Positions 16,254-24,644 are shown, counted from the first letter of the stretch. The stretch is 64,000 bases of DNA from BRHc4a sp049323915 (GCA_049323915.1 JBMOPC010000059.1:1-64000), one strand, 5' to 3'. A program made the numbers and translations. The notes: a model not told the origin generated them from the letters alone.

Positions 16254-16955
16254 TTGAACGTGGTGAAGGATGAGCGGGGAGGAGTATTACTTATGTTCGC
16301 CGTGGTGATCACGGTGGTGTTCATGGCTGCGGCGGTGGCGGTGGATTTTGGCAGGTACGTTATAGCATCGGAAAAACTGCAGACAGCCGTTGACTCGGCA
16401 TCCCTGGCGGGAGCAAAGACAGCCTGCAGGTATGTTAAAATTCAGATTTACTTCGGGGAGCAAACAATCCCATGAGGTCTTTCCATATGCTGCAGGTCTT
16501 GCGGCACTATAACAGTAACAGGCAGGGAGGATTTCCTGATTGACCGGGGCGGGTGGAGGTCCTATGTGGAAGACTGGGTCTGGGAAAGGTGTCAGTGCAG
16601 GAAACAGGGGTATACAATACTGGACCGGTGGGTGGAATATCCCAACCAGGCCGAAACGCTGAGTTCAAGCCAGGCATTGTTCAATTTGAACAAGCCAAAG
16701 GAAATGGACGGGGAAAACGGAGAGGCCGGCATTAAAAGCATCAGTATTTACGGTGACAGAAATGACCCGCGCTACCCGTCAGTGGCAGTGAGGGCCCAGG
16801 GGAAGATGAAGACCATCTGGATGAATTTTATGAACAAGCTTGACCCTTCAGTTGACCTGTCCTCCCTCAGATCGGAAAAGTGCGGCCAGAGTGAGAGCTT
16901 TTATGTTGACCTGCGGGGCAAGTACATAAGGGTGGCCCGGGACGCCTGCCGGTAA
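16254..16955 (+). CDS. TadG-like pseudopilin with in-frame UGA (candidate selenoprotein)
   Basis: Read through UGA (16473-16475) this is a 233-residue protein. Residues 1-40 carry a TadG/pseudopilin N-terminus (DERGGVLLMFAVVITVVFMA, then VAVDFGRYVIASEKLQTAVD) with ASLAGAKTA, typical of TadG-like proteins. The same frame stays open for 160 codons after the UGA, with no better start nearby, and the downstream part is Cys-rich (GLSICCRSCG, RCQC, EKCGQ, ending in ARDACR). The UGA is followed by a hairpin with an AGGUCU loop at SECIS distance. Alternatives: a nonsense mutation, or two polypeptides with reinitiation at GTG 16566. TTG 16254 is the chosen start. The thiol-redox gene at 17877 is close by, which fits a protein with disulfides or a selenenylsulfide. 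Confidence 0.6.
16473..16510 (+). other. UGA codon and SECIS-like hairpin
   Basis: UGA at 16473-16475; 19 bases later the loop GGU (16495-16497). Stem: TGCTGC (16488-16493) with GCGGCA (16501-16506), loop AGGTCTT, extended by ATA/TAT across a bulged C. The segment TGCAGGTCT is identical to the apical part of the Escherichia coli fdhF SECIS as I recall it, and the spacing (18 bases there) is nearly the same. Confidence 0.5.
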
Positions 16956-16979
16956 ATGAGCGAAAACGGGGGGTTATGC

Positions 16980-17420
16980 ATGTTTGGTTTGATAAAAGAT
17001 AAAAGGGGATCAATAACACTTGAGTTTGCTCTTTGCGGGATTATGTTTATCGGCTTTGTGCTGGGTATGGTGGTAATGGGTCTTTGGATGTACAACGTGT
17101 CCCAGGCTAAACAGGCGTCAAGAATCGCAGCCCATACGATGGCTATTACGGGAAATCCGGTGCATTCTCATGACGAGTCAATGAAATACCTTGACAAAAC
17201 CCTCATAGCCTGCACCAATAAGCAGGTAGGGGTTTACGGGGATAATGTAACGGGCTACGGTGTGGTGCAGGTTGAGATGGACCCACTTTTCCCGGGGTTT
17301 CAGAGGCTCATAGACCCAAAAGGCAGCTCAACGATAAACGGCAGGATACAGATAAGGAGGGAGGCGGCGGCATCCCGTGAGTTCTGGCTCAGGCTCAGTG
17401 AGTCACAAATTAATAAATGA
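16980..17420 (+). CDS. tadE: TadE-like pseudopilin
   Basis: 146 residues from ATG 16980, chosen over ATG 16956 because of the GGGGGG site and because the N-terminus then reads MFGLIKDKRGSITLEFALCG. This is the TadE/TadF signature: a short basic leader, Gly at the cleavage site, Glu at +5 (ITLEFA), then a 25-residue hydrophobic helix, then an exported domain. TadE-like minor pilins are processed by the prepilin peptidase and needed for pilus assembly. It overlaps the next TadE-like gene by 23 bases. Confidence 0.75.
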   Translation: MFGLIKDKRGSITLEFALCGIMFIGFVLGMVVMGLWMYNVSQAKQASRIAAHTMAITGNPVHSHDESMKYLDKTLIACTNKQVGVYGDNVTGYGVVQVEMDPLFPGFQRLIDPKGSSTINGRIQIRREAAASREFWLRLSESQINK

Positions 17421-17796
17421 CCAAAGAGGGGCTATCCTTCTGGAGTTCACCTTTGCAGTATCAATGCTGGTGGTGATATTCCTGGCATCTGTCACCATGG
17501 CCTTTCTTTTTTCGGACAGCTTCGATGTGCAGAAGGCGGCCAGGGAAGGCGCCAAGGAGGCCAGCATAACCGGGGACGTGGGGCAGGGGATGGCCAAGGC
17601 ATACCAATCAGCCCGGATGTGGGGCCTCGATCCCGCCAGGATATCGGTGGAGTTTTACAGTGACAACTTCACAATGACTAAAACCTGTGTGGTTCAGTAT
17701 ACTTCAAAGCCTTTCAGCAGAACATTTCCAAAACTCTTAAACCGGCCGCCCATGGACGATATCGCATTATACGGGCGGGCTACCTATAAACACTGA
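17398..17796 (+). CDS. TadE-like pseudopilin
   Basis: 132 residues from GTG 17398 (MSHKLINDQRGAILLEFTFA); longer in-frame starts reach back to 17377. The motif RGAILLEF with a following hydrophobic helix (AVSMLVVIFLASVTMAFLF) marks a second TadE/TadF-type minor pilin. The exported domain has one Cys (KTCVVQYTSK). A terminator follows the stop. Confidence 0.75.
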   Translation: MSHKLINDQRGAILLEFTFAVSMLVVIFLASVTMAFLFSDSFDVQKAAREGAKEASITGDVGQGMAKAYQSARMWGLDPARISVEFYSDNFTMTKTCVVQYTSKPFSRTFPKLLNRPPMDDIALYGRATYKH

Positions 17797-17815
17797 CCAC
17801 CCACTGCTCCCGGTA

Positions 17816-17842
17816 CCGGGCTTCCGCCCGGATTCTTATTTT
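17816..17842 (+). terminator. Rho-independent terminator
   Basis: CCGGGC-TTCC-GCCCGG followed by ATTCTTATTTTA, 20 bases after the TadE-like gene. It separates the pseudopilin genes from the redox/GGDEF/tad genes. Confidence 0.7.
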
Positions 17843-17876
17843 AGACAGGTTGTTTAAGATTAAGGAGGGATTATGA

Positions 17877-18632
17877 ATGCGTAGAATCTTAGGCGGGGCT
17901 TTCTATGTGTCCGCCGGCGTATACCTGGCAGTGGCAAAGCCACCGGACATAATCGCTGTGATTGCCATAGTGGCCTGTGCTTTTCTCGCCGGGCTGTCCA
18001 CCACAAGGCAGTCTCAGTGGTCAATCGTAGGCGGGGCTATACTCATAGCCGGTTCGTTATTCCTCCAGTCAATATTGTCATACAGGTGCACAGACTGCAT
18101 GAAGGCCAACCTGCTAATTTTGGCCGGAATAATATGCCTTTCCGTGCTGGAAAGGGGAAAGATGAGGAAAGTGCTTAGGGTTATGGCCTCGGTAATGACA
18201 GTTATGGTTGCTTTTACAGTGTTTTTTTACAGTGGAGTGGCGGCAACAGCGGTAGCCGGAGCCGAAAAAAAGCCTAACGGCGTTATCGGCAATGAAAGGT
18301 ACATAGCAGCAGCAGCCGGAGATGGAAGCGAGGTCATTATAGATACCTCTTCAAGGCCGGCTCTCTTCTTTTCCCCGGACTGCGGGGCCTGCGCCAGGGC
18401 GGTGGAGGCACTGGTTAAGGCTGACCCCGAGGGTAAGCTCTGGGCCCCGGTGCAGGTGCCCGGGGATCTGGCAAAGGGCAGGGAGTACCTTAAAGCAAAG
18501 GGATACAGCAAGGAAATGTTTACAGCGCCATGGAACGGACCGGTGCCGGCGCTGGTGGTAACCAGGGACGGTAAAACGGCAGTGGTGCATAGTCCGGTTG
18601 AGGATATGGTCAGTCTTGTAAAAACATATTAA
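17877..18632 (+). CDS. Membrane protein with exported thioredoxin-like CxxC domain
   Basis: 251 residues. About four membrane segments occupy residues 5-115. Between them, Cys71-x-x-Cys74 (YRCTDCMK) could face the exterior or membrane surface. Residues 150-251 form a thioredoxin-like domain with the active-site motif Cys169-Gly-Ala-Cys172 (FFSPDCGACARAVEAL), a cis-Pro candidate in NGPVPALVVTRDGK and a typical C-terminal helix. A two-CxxC layout of membrane domain plus Trx domain resembles VKOR/DsbB-type or CcdA-type thiol relays, although the classic four-Cys VKOR pattern is not complete. Likely role: making or isomerising disulfides in the Cys-rich pseudopilin encoded just upstream. Confidence 0.65.
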   Translation: MRRILGGAFYVSAGVYLAVAKPPDIIAVIAIVACAFLAGLSTTRQSQWSIVGGAILIAGSLFLQSILSYRCTDCMKANLLILAGIICLSVLERGKMRKVLRVMASVMTVMVAFTVFFYSGVAATAVAGAEKKPNGVIGNERYIAAAAGDGSEVIIDTSSRPALFFSPDCGACARAVEALVKADPEGKLWAPVQVPGDLAKGREYLKAKGYSKEMFTAPWNGPVPALVVTRDGKTAVVHSPVEDMVSLVKTY

Positions 18633-18678
18633 TCATGGTTCTTATTCTTCAACTAATTGTACTTGAAATAGGGGAGTG

Positions 18679-19524
18679 ATGCTTTTGAACTTATGGTTAA
18701 CCGTGGCGGGAGGGCTGGTTTTATTTATCCTGGGCCTTTTAGGGAAGGGATTTTACCCTCTGGTAAATGCCTTATGGCTTTTGTATACCCTGGGGCTGGT
18801 TGGGCTTCTAATTTTATGGGCTAGACACATCGATAAAAGCATTGAAAACCTGGCCATGGAGTCACCTGACCCGGAATTAACGAAAAATGGCTTTCCCGTT
18901 GCCTGCGACGAGTTCTCACGTGTTGACCGCAACATAGAAAAAGTGTACCGGAAATTGGAGGTAGCCGAATTCAACCTTATCAACCAGAAGGCCCGGCAGG
19001 CCGGAGAAAACTTCAACCTTATGCTTTCCAGCACCACCGGCAGGCTCACCTGTGTTCCCAACAGGGCTGAGTTGGACAGGCATATCAGCAAAGTAGCCGG
19101 GAGGATAACCCCCCTGTCGGTGATCATGATGGACATCGACCATTTTAAAAAGGTCAACGATACTTACGGCCATGATGCCGGCGACGTTGTCCTGAAGGAA
19201 TTTGCCCGGACTGTAAAAAGCGCCATAAGGCCGATGGACTTCCTGGGGCGTTATGGAGGGGAGGAGTTCGTGGTCATATGCAACGCCTGCATAGATGAGG
19301 CGTCAGAAATAGCCGGAAGGGTCCGGCTGACGGTATCAGCTGCGCCGGTAAGCATTTCAGAGGGTCAGGCCCTTTCAATTACCGCAAGTTTTGGCGTGGC
19401 CGGGTACAGGCCCGGGGACAACCCGGAAACATTGATAAAAAGAGCTGACACAGCTCTTTACGAGGCCAAGAAAGCCGGAAGGAACCGGGTTGTGAGAGGG
19501 GGTGTACAGTCATTCGCAGGATAA
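18679..19524 (+). CDS. Membrane-bound GGDEF diguanylate cyclase
   Basis: 281 residues from ATG 18679 (GTG 18676 and TTG 18685 also possible). Two N-terminal membrane helices (residues 1-50), a linker likely to form a coiled coil (VDRNIEKVYRKLEVAEFNLI), and a GGDEF domain. The active-site motif is GGEEF (residues 193-197), preceded at the standard spacing of five residues by an RxxD inhibitory site (RPMD, 184-187). MMDIDHFKKVNDTYGHDAGD is the metal/substrate region. It should make cyclic di-GMP and be product-inhibited. Being inside the tad operon, it probably controls pilus biogenesis locally. Confidence 0.9.
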   Translation: MLLNLWLTVAGGLVLFILGLLGKGFYPLVNALWLLYTLGLVGLLILWARHIDKSIENLAMESPDPELTKNGFPVACDEFSRVDRNIEKVYRKLEVAEFNLINQKARQAGENFNLMLSSTTGRLTCVPNRAELDRHISKVAGRITPLSVIMMDIDHFKKVNDTYGHDAGDVVLKEFARTVKSAIRPMDFLGRYGGEEFVVICNACIDEASEIAGRVRLTVSAAPVSISEGQALSITASFGVAGYRPGDNPETLIKRADTALYEAKKAGRNRVVRGGVQSFAG

Positions 19525-19541
19525 AACTGCCGGCAAAGGAC

Positions 19542-20282
19542 ATGAGCTTCTGGGTGGCGGTCATACTGAGCATTGCCGCGGGTTTTTCCATACTGTTTGC
19601 GGCATATAAGCTTTACCTGCCGGAAAAAGTGCTGGTGCCCAAAGAGGATATAAAAGCCGGGTCTGTCATAGGGCAAAACGATATTGGATATATAACCGTT
19701 TCCCGCAGGGACAGACACGCCCTGGCCGTGACCGACCCGCGTCTGGTCATCGGCAGGTTTGCAAAGGAAAAGCTGTTCGCCATGGAACCTATACTCTCCG
19801 TAAAGCTCACAGCCGACCCAAAGGACCTTATCGGAGTGTCCGGCAGCCTCAAAAAAGATGAAACTTACATAACCTTTAAGCCCAACGAGGCCAAGTGGCC
19901 CAACGGACTTAAAAATGAAGACCTTGTTTCGGTGTTGGCTGTGGCTGACGGAGGAAACCCCAAGGTAATAGGGGAGAAGATCAAGGTCCTTAACATTTCC
20001 GGGGCAAAGACAGTCACCGGCCAGCTGGACCAGATAAAAAACGCCGTGACCACCAGCGAAAACAGCATTACATTATCCCTCAGATGGGACCAGGTGGGGC
20101 CGCTGCTTTACGGCAGGACTCTGGCAAAGGAGATCTGGATAATGCCGGAACACCCATTAAAGGAAGCAGGAGGGAAGTTATATGAGCCGGGACAACTTGA
20201 ACGTATCAGACAGGAAATCTTTAGCCAGGATAGTGCAGGAAAACGTAATACAAAAACACAGAAGCCTGTTTCTCAGCCCTGA
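19542..20282 (+). CDS. CpaB/RcpC-like SAF-domain pilus assembly protein, copy 2
   Basis: 246 residues from ATG 19542. N-terminal membrane anchor (WVAVILSIAAGFSILFAAY), then a SAF domain (KVLVPKEDIKAGSVIGQNDIGYITV, VIGRFAKEKLFAMEPIL) and a C-terminal RcpC-like domain. It belongs to machine 2 and is divergent from the copy at 6449. Its last 101 bases overlap the start of tadA2 in another frame, an unusually long overlap. Confidence 0.7.
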   Translation: MSFWVAVILSIAAGFSILFAAYKLYLPEKVLVPKEDIKAGSVIGQNDIGYITVSRRDRHALAVTDPRLVIGRFAKEKLFAMEPILSVKLTADPKDLIGVSGSLKKDETYITFKPNEAKWPNGLKNEDLVSVLAVADGGNPKVIGEKIKVLNISGAKTVTGQLDQIKNAVTTSENSITLSLRWDQVGPLLYGRTLAKEIWIMPEHPLKEAGGKLYEPGQLERIRQEIFSQDSAGKRNTKTQKPVSQP

Positions 20283-21444
20283 CAGCCAGGAAACGCTGTT
20301 GCAGAGGGAAGAGGCCATCAGGCAGGAAGTGAGGCTTCTCCTTGAACGGGAGGACCATGAGACTGAAATATACGTTCTCGACCAGTTGGTAGGCTTCAAA
20401 GAATTGGGGCCCTTTTTCAGAGACCCGCAGGTGACCGACATATTCATTAACGGCCCGGACCAGGTTTATATCGAGAAGAACAACCAGCCTCCGCAGAAAA
20501 CGGACATAAGGTTTGAGAACAGCGAAGAGGTAATGAAAATCCTCCTTATGGCGGTGCAGAGGGCCGGGAGGAAGATAGACTTCAACAACCCCCTGGTCAA
20601 CGTAAGGCTGCCGGACGGGTCAAGGCTGAATTCGGTGATTGTTCCCAACTGCCCCTTCCCGGCCATCTCCATAAGGAAGTTTGTAAAGAAAAAATTCAGT
20701 GCAACAGAGCTCCTGGAACAGGGATACCTCAGCGAAGAAATGCTGGTTTTCTTCGAGTACGCCGTTAAAACCGGCTGCAACATTGTCATAGGCGGCGGCA
20801 CCGGGTCCGGAAAATCAACATTCATGCGGTTTTTATGCTCATTTTTGCCAAAGCACGAACGCATAGTGACCATAGAGGACGTCTACGAACTTAATCTTGA
20901 CGGCCACGTTATTCCCCTGCAGCAGTCGAACAAGGTCAGCATTAAGGACTTGATGGAAAACGCCCTGCGTATGAAGCCCAGCCGTATAATACTGGGCGAG
21001 TTCAGGGGTGATGAGACCTTTGAGCTTTTGCAGGCAATGGGCACCGGGCACATGGGGTCCATGACCACCGGCCACGCCAACAACGGCAGAGGCGACCTGG
21101 TGCAGAGGCTTATCCGGGCCATGTCCAGGTCCGGGCTCACAGATGACGAGCTGACAAGGCATATTGTAAGCTCCATCGACCTGACGGTGTTCATCAAGAG
21201 GTTTAAGGACGGAAAGTGGTGCATAAGCGAGGTCAACGGGGTGGCGGACAATAAGGGAAGGCCGAGGTTCGTGGAGATATACAGGTACAACCGGGCCAGC
21301 GACAGGCATGAAGCGGTGAACAGCCTCTCGGAGGAGCTTTTGGAAAGGATGCAGGACGAACTGGGAAGCCAGAAGCTGCCCAACATAAAGCCTTTCTCGG
21401 GACTATATAAACAAAGGGGCGTGGTGGTCCCGTTTGAGCAGTGA
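20182..21444 (+). CDS. tadA: TadA/CpaF secretion ATPase, copy 2
   Basis: 420 residues. Start ATG 20182 follows GGAGGGAAGTTAT, inside the 3' end of the previous gene. P-loop GGGTGSGKST at residues 204-213; RIVTIEDVYELNLDG is the Walker B-like/Asp box; RIILGEFRGDETFELLQAMGTGHMGSMTTGHANN are the Glu and His boxes. The N-terminus carries FKELGPFFRDPQVTDIFING, typical of CpaF. It powers the second Flp machine. Compared with copy 1, the P-loop has a canonical GSGKST. Confidence 0.93.
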   Translation: MSRDNLNVSDRKSLARIVQENVIQKHRSLFLSPDSQETLLQREEAIRQEVRLLLEREDHETEIYVLDQLVGFKELGPFFRDPQVTDIFINGPDQVYIEKNNQPPQKTDIRFENSEEVMKILLMAVQRAGRKIDFNNPLVNVRLPDGSRLNSVIVPNCPFPAISIRKFVKKKFSATELLEQGYLSEEMLVFFEYAVKTGCNIVIGGGTGSGKSTFMRFLCSFLPKHERIVTIEDVYELNLDGHVIPLQQSNKVSIKDLMENALRMKPSRIILGEFRGDETFELLQAMGTGHMGSMTTGHANNGRGDLVQRLIRAMSRSGLTDDELTRHIVSSIDLTVFIKRFKDGKWCISEVNGVADNKGRPRFVEIYRYNRASDRHEAVNSLSEELLERMQDELGSQKLPNIKPFSGLYKQRGVVVPFEQ

Positions 21445-21454
21445 TATAGCCGTA

Positions 21455-22372
21455 ATGGCAAAAATGCCGGAAATATTTATTGCGGCCATACTTTTGCCGG
21501 CTGCAATAATTGCGGTATATGTATGCCGGAACCTGGAAAAATTTAAAAAGTCCCTTACAAGGCTTAAGGATGTGCTGGAGTACGAAGCAACCCAAAGGGA
21601 TTCCCTGTTTGAAAAATACAGGTTGGCAAGGGATACGGCGTACAAACTTAAAAGGCTCGATGCCCCGCTTAACTACAACACGTTTGCTGTCTTTAATGTA
21701 GCAATAGCCCTTATACTTGTGCTGGCCAGCATCAAACTCCTTAACAACCCCTATCTGGCCGTTATATCGGCACCTTTATGGATAGTTTTTGCCCACCAGC
21801 TGGTGGACAGGCTATACCGCGCAAGGGTAAAGGCCAAAATCGACGCCCAGGCCCAGCTGGTGCTGCAGCTGCTGGCCGAGCTCTACCAGGTGTCGGACAA
21901 TCTCCTGGAGGCTATAGAAAGGGTGATACCCTCAACCCCCCAGCCCCTTAAAAAGGAGCTGGAGATGCTTGTGCTAAAAGTAAGGACAAACCAGGACATG
22001 GACCGGTGCCTTATTGACTTTGCCGCCAACATCGACAACAGAGACATTGAGACCTTCGTACACGGCATTATACTGGCGGACCAGTACGGCACCGACACCC
22101 ACGAGGTCATAACCGAAAATGCCAATGTAATCCGGGAAAGGATTGCGTTAAGGGAGGAGCTGGTTAATGAAACAAAAGGTAAGAAGGTAATCATCCACAT
22201 GTTTATGGCGGCCCTGCCGGCGCTGTTTCTCTGGTTGTTTATCGTGTCGGAGGACGCCCGGCAGGTTTTCACACAAAGCCAAAAGGGGCAGTATCTGGTG
22301 GCCGTTCTGGGACTGGTGGAATACCTCTGCTGGCACTTCGACAGCAGGAAAGGGGTGGCGGAGGAACTGTGA
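21455..22372 (+). CDS. TadB-like platform protein, copy 2
   Basis: 305 residues from ATG 21455 (a TTG at 21434 would overlap tadA2). An N-terminal helix (FIAAILLPAAIIAVYVC), a charged coiled stretch (LKDVLEYEATQRDSLFEKY), two central membrane helices (residues 78-120), a T2SSF-type domain (LLAELYQVSDNLLEAIERVIPSTPQPLKKELEML), and two C-terminal helices. Position between tadA2 and tadC2 supports the TadB role. Confidence 0.75.
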   Translation: MAKMPEIFIAAILLPAAIIAVYVCRNLEKFKKSLTRLKDVLEYEATQRDSLFEKYRLARDTAYKLKRLDAPLNYNTFAVFNVAIALILVLASIKLLNNPYLAVISAPLWIVFAHQLVDRLYRARVKAKIDAQAQLVLQLLAELYQVSDNLLEAIERVIPSTPQPLKKELEMLVLKVRTNQDMDRCLIDFAANIDNRDIETFVHGIILADQYGTDTHEVITENANVIRERIALREELVNETKGKKVIIHMFMAALPALFLWLFIVSEDARQVFTQSQKGQYLVAVLGLVEYLCWHFDSRKGVAEEL

Positions 22373-23160
22373 ATGTGTACATGGAGCTCCCCGCTTTGTT
22401 AACAGCCTTGGCTGTTCTGGCCTGGTGCATGAGGAGGGTCAGGCTGCCAAAGGCCCTTGAGATACTTGAAAAATTTGGCGGGGGCGATAAGGAAGACCTG
22501 AAATCTCTCGGCAAGCGCCTTGAGGCGCTGAAGGTCCCGGTATCGGCAGAATTATTTGTTGCAGGGAAAAAGGTCATAGTGATGATCCCCTTTTTGCTTG
22601 GGGTCATTCTTCTTTCAGACAGGCAATTCGAGGGGTTTCTTTTTATCTTTGCCACCCCCATGGCCGGGAAACTGCCTGAACTGTTTCTTTTATCCCTTGA
22701 GAAAAAAAGAAAGGAGGAGATACTGAGGAGCTTTCCATTGATGGTGGACCAGGTGAGGATATATGCAAAGGCGGTGGGACACTATACGGCCCTTAAAATA
22801 GTTGCCGGCCCCATGAAAGGGCCTCTGGGCCGTGAAATGAAGGTTATGTCGGCGGAGATGGAGCTAGTGGGACTGCTTGAGGCGGTCAATAACTTTGCCG
22901 CCCGGTGCGGTGTCCCGGAGGTGGTTGACTTCGCCAGAATAATCAAGGTTGAGCAGGCCACCGGGGCAGAGATAAGCCAGATACTGTTAAACTACTCCAG
23001 TATGGCCCGGCAGAGGATGACGTCAAACATTAAACGCAAAATCAAGGTCCAGCCCATACTTATGAGCATTCTCCCGGGAATTCTGGTGATCATCTTTATG
23101 ATGATGTTTATAGTCCCTATGGTTACCAGTATAATTCAGCAAATCAATTCTATTAAATAA
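22369..23160 (+). CDS. TadC-like platform protein, copy 2
   Basis: 263 residues, GTG start overlapping the previous stop. Membrane segments near residues 6-22, 65-105 and 225-258, and a T2SSF-like core (LRSFPLMVDQVRIYAKAVGHYTALKIVAGPM; FAARCGVPEVVDFARIIKVEQATGAEISQIL). It is the likely TadB partner for machine 2. Fifteen bases later an AAAGGAGGA site opens the pilin genes. Confidence 0.75.
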   Translation: MNVYMELPALLTALAVLAWCMRRVRLPKALEILEKFGGGDKEDLKSLGKRLEALKVPVSAELFVAGKKVIVMIPFLLGVILLSDRQFEGFLFIFATPMAGKLPELFLLSLEKKRKEEILRSFPLMVDQVRIYAKAVGHYTALKIVAGPMKGPLGREMKVMSAEMELVGLLEAVNNFAARCGVPEVVDFARIIKVEQATGAEISQILLNYSSMARQRMTSNIKRKIKVQPILMSILPGILVIIFMMMFIVPMVTSIIQQINSIK

Positions 23161-23175
23161 AAGGAGGAAACTGGA

Positions 23176-23379
23176 ATGTTCAAAGAGGTTCAAATGTTTT
23201 TGGAGGCCCTTCACAGCGATCAGAAGGGGAGTTATTTCGTCGAAATGGCACTGGTGGTAATAGGGGTTGCCCTGACAGTTTTCGCAGCCGCCCAGGGGTT
23301 GGCCAATAACGGTATTACTCCCACGTACAACAGGATTTCAACCGAAATAGGCAACGCCACCGTGCCTAATATTCCTTAA
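23176..23379 (+). CDS. Flp-like pilin candidate, machine 2
   Basis: 67 residues. The leader MFKEVQMFLEALHSDQKG ends in Gly followed by SYFVEMALVVIGVALTVFAA, giving Glu at +5 and one membrane helix: a class IVb prepilin pattern although the usual Glu-Tyr pair is replaced by Glu-Met. The tail is short (NRISTEIGNATVPNIP). It is preceded by AAAGGAGGA and followed 11 bases later by a second pilin-like gene, suggesting a major/minor pilin pair. Confidence 0.7.
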   Translation: MFKEVQMFLEALHSDQKGSYFVEMALVVIGVALTVFAAAQGLANNGITPTYNRISTEIGNATVPNIP

Positions 23380-23389
23380 TGGTGAGGGG

Positions 23390-23575
23390 ATGACTAATAT
23401 GTATAACTTATTATTAAGGCTTTTAAAGGATCAGGGAGGCAGTATCTACATTGAGAGCGCCCTCTTGATAATCGGAATTGCCATGGCCGTGGCGCCCTTC
23501 ATGATGTCCCTGGGCGCCACCCTGGGCGGCAAGGTGGAAGCCATCAAAGACCAGGTGGAACAGGTGGGTATCTGA
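23390..23575 (+). CDS. Pilin-like peptide, machine 2
   Basis: 61 residues. The leader MTNMYNLLLRLLKDQGG precedes SIYIESALLIIGIAMAVAPF, again Gly followed by Glu at +5 and a helix. The tail KVEAIKDQVEQVGI is short and amphipathic. Most similar in layout to the preceding gene. Two bases separate it from the following TadE-like gene. Confidence 0.65.
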   Translation: MTNMYNLLLRLLKDQGGSIYIESALLIIGIAMAVAPFMMSLGATLGGKVEAIKDQVEQVGI

Positions 23576-23577
23576 CT

Positions 23578-24063
23578 ATGCTTTTAAAGCTGCACCGGGA
23601 CAGGAGGGGGCAGGCCTTTGCGGAGTCGCTTTTCGTAATCCCCCTCCTGTTTATGCTTTTTATTTTTATCGTGGAAATCGGTTTTTTGATGTACAACTGG
23701 GCGATAATCAATTTCTATACCGGCAACATTGCAGTCACCGCCGCCACCAAGGGGCAGTTTACAGACGAAATCCGGCTGAGGCTGGCCCGGAACATAAACG
23801 ACTGGACGGTGAACAGCCAGGGGTACAGCTACGATGTGTTCAGCACCGACCCTCCATTGACGCCGGCGGACGGTACAGTATATATCTTCGGCACCGACAG
23901 GAACACCCCGGTCCAAAGAGGGACCTACATAAACGTAAATGTAAACTACCCCTGGAAATTCAAATTCTTTATCATAGACAGCCTGGCCAGGTTTGCGGTC
24001 AATGAGGAAAAGCTCCGGCTGAAAACCCATGCATCGGTACCCAGTGAGGTGTTTATGGAATGA
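23578..24063 (+). CDS. TadE-like pseudopilin, machine 2
   Basis: 161 residues. Leader MLLKLHRDRRGQAFAESLFV with Gly at the cleavage site and Glu at +5, then a long helix (IPLLFMLFIFIVEIGFLMYNW) and an exported beta-rich domain. This matches TadE/TadF minor pilins. Overlaps the next gene by four bases (ATGA). Confidence 0.75.
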   Translation: MLLKLHRDRRGQAFAESLFVIPLLFMLFIFIVEIGFLMYNWAIINFYTGNIAVTAATKGQFTDEIRLRLARNINDWTVNSQGYSYDVFSTDPPLTPADGTVYIFGTDRNTPVQRGTYINVNVNYPWKFKFFIIDSLARFAVNEEKLRLKTHASVPSEVFME

Positions 24064-24596
24064 TTGTTAAAGACCGGAGAGGGTCGGCTTCAGTGCCGGC
24101 CCTCTTTATGGTAATCTGCATATTTTCGGTGTGCGCACTGGTGGCTGATGTGGCCAAGCATTTCTGCGTTAAAATTGCTGTCAAGCAAAAGCTGAACATT
24201 GCATTAAGGAGCGCTGCGGCGCAGCTTGATGAGAACCAGCTAAAAAACGCAAGCCTTGTTATAGATGAAGCCAGAGCAACCCAGGCTTTTGCGGATGTAT
24301 TGAAAGTAAACCTGGTGCTTGACGATGCCCTTACCCCCCAACCCGGCTCTATTCTGAACGCTGGTCCTGTCCGGATAGACTATTTAAAAGTGGTAAGGCC
24401 TGACGAGGTCCCCTTTACGTATAACTTTGGCGGTTATACTGAAACGGTAAATAAGGTTGCCGTGGTCGGCATAATCAGCTTCCCGGTTAAAAACGGCACG
24501 TTTTCAAGGCTGGCCGGTGCTCCGGAGGAAACCACCATGTACTGCCATGCCACCGCAGCACCGGAGCTGATCAGCAGGCCGGTTGATCAGATTTAA
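24060..24596 (+). CDS. TadG/TadE-like exported pseudopilin, machine 2
   Basis: 178 residues. Leader MIVKDRRGSASVPALFMVIC, then a helix ending CALVADVAKHFC, then KQKLNIALRSAAAQLDENQ, the TadG-like region where Asp/Ala-rich helices follow the membrane segment. No Glu at +5, so processing by CpaA is uncertain. It ends the second tad operon before the terminator at 24718. Confidence 0.6.
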   Translation: MIVKDRRGSASVPALFMVICIFSVCALVADVAKHFCVKIAVKQKLNIALRSAAAQLDENQLKNASLVIDEARATQAFADVLKVNLVLDDALTPQPGSILNAGPVRIDYLKVVRPDEVPFTYNFGGYTETVNKVAVVGIISFPVKNGTFSRLAGAPEETTMYCHATAAPELISRPVDQI

Positions 24597-24644
24597 TCGG
24601 TTGAAATCAGAGGTTATCAACCAGCGAAGGAGGTTTTTTATTAA

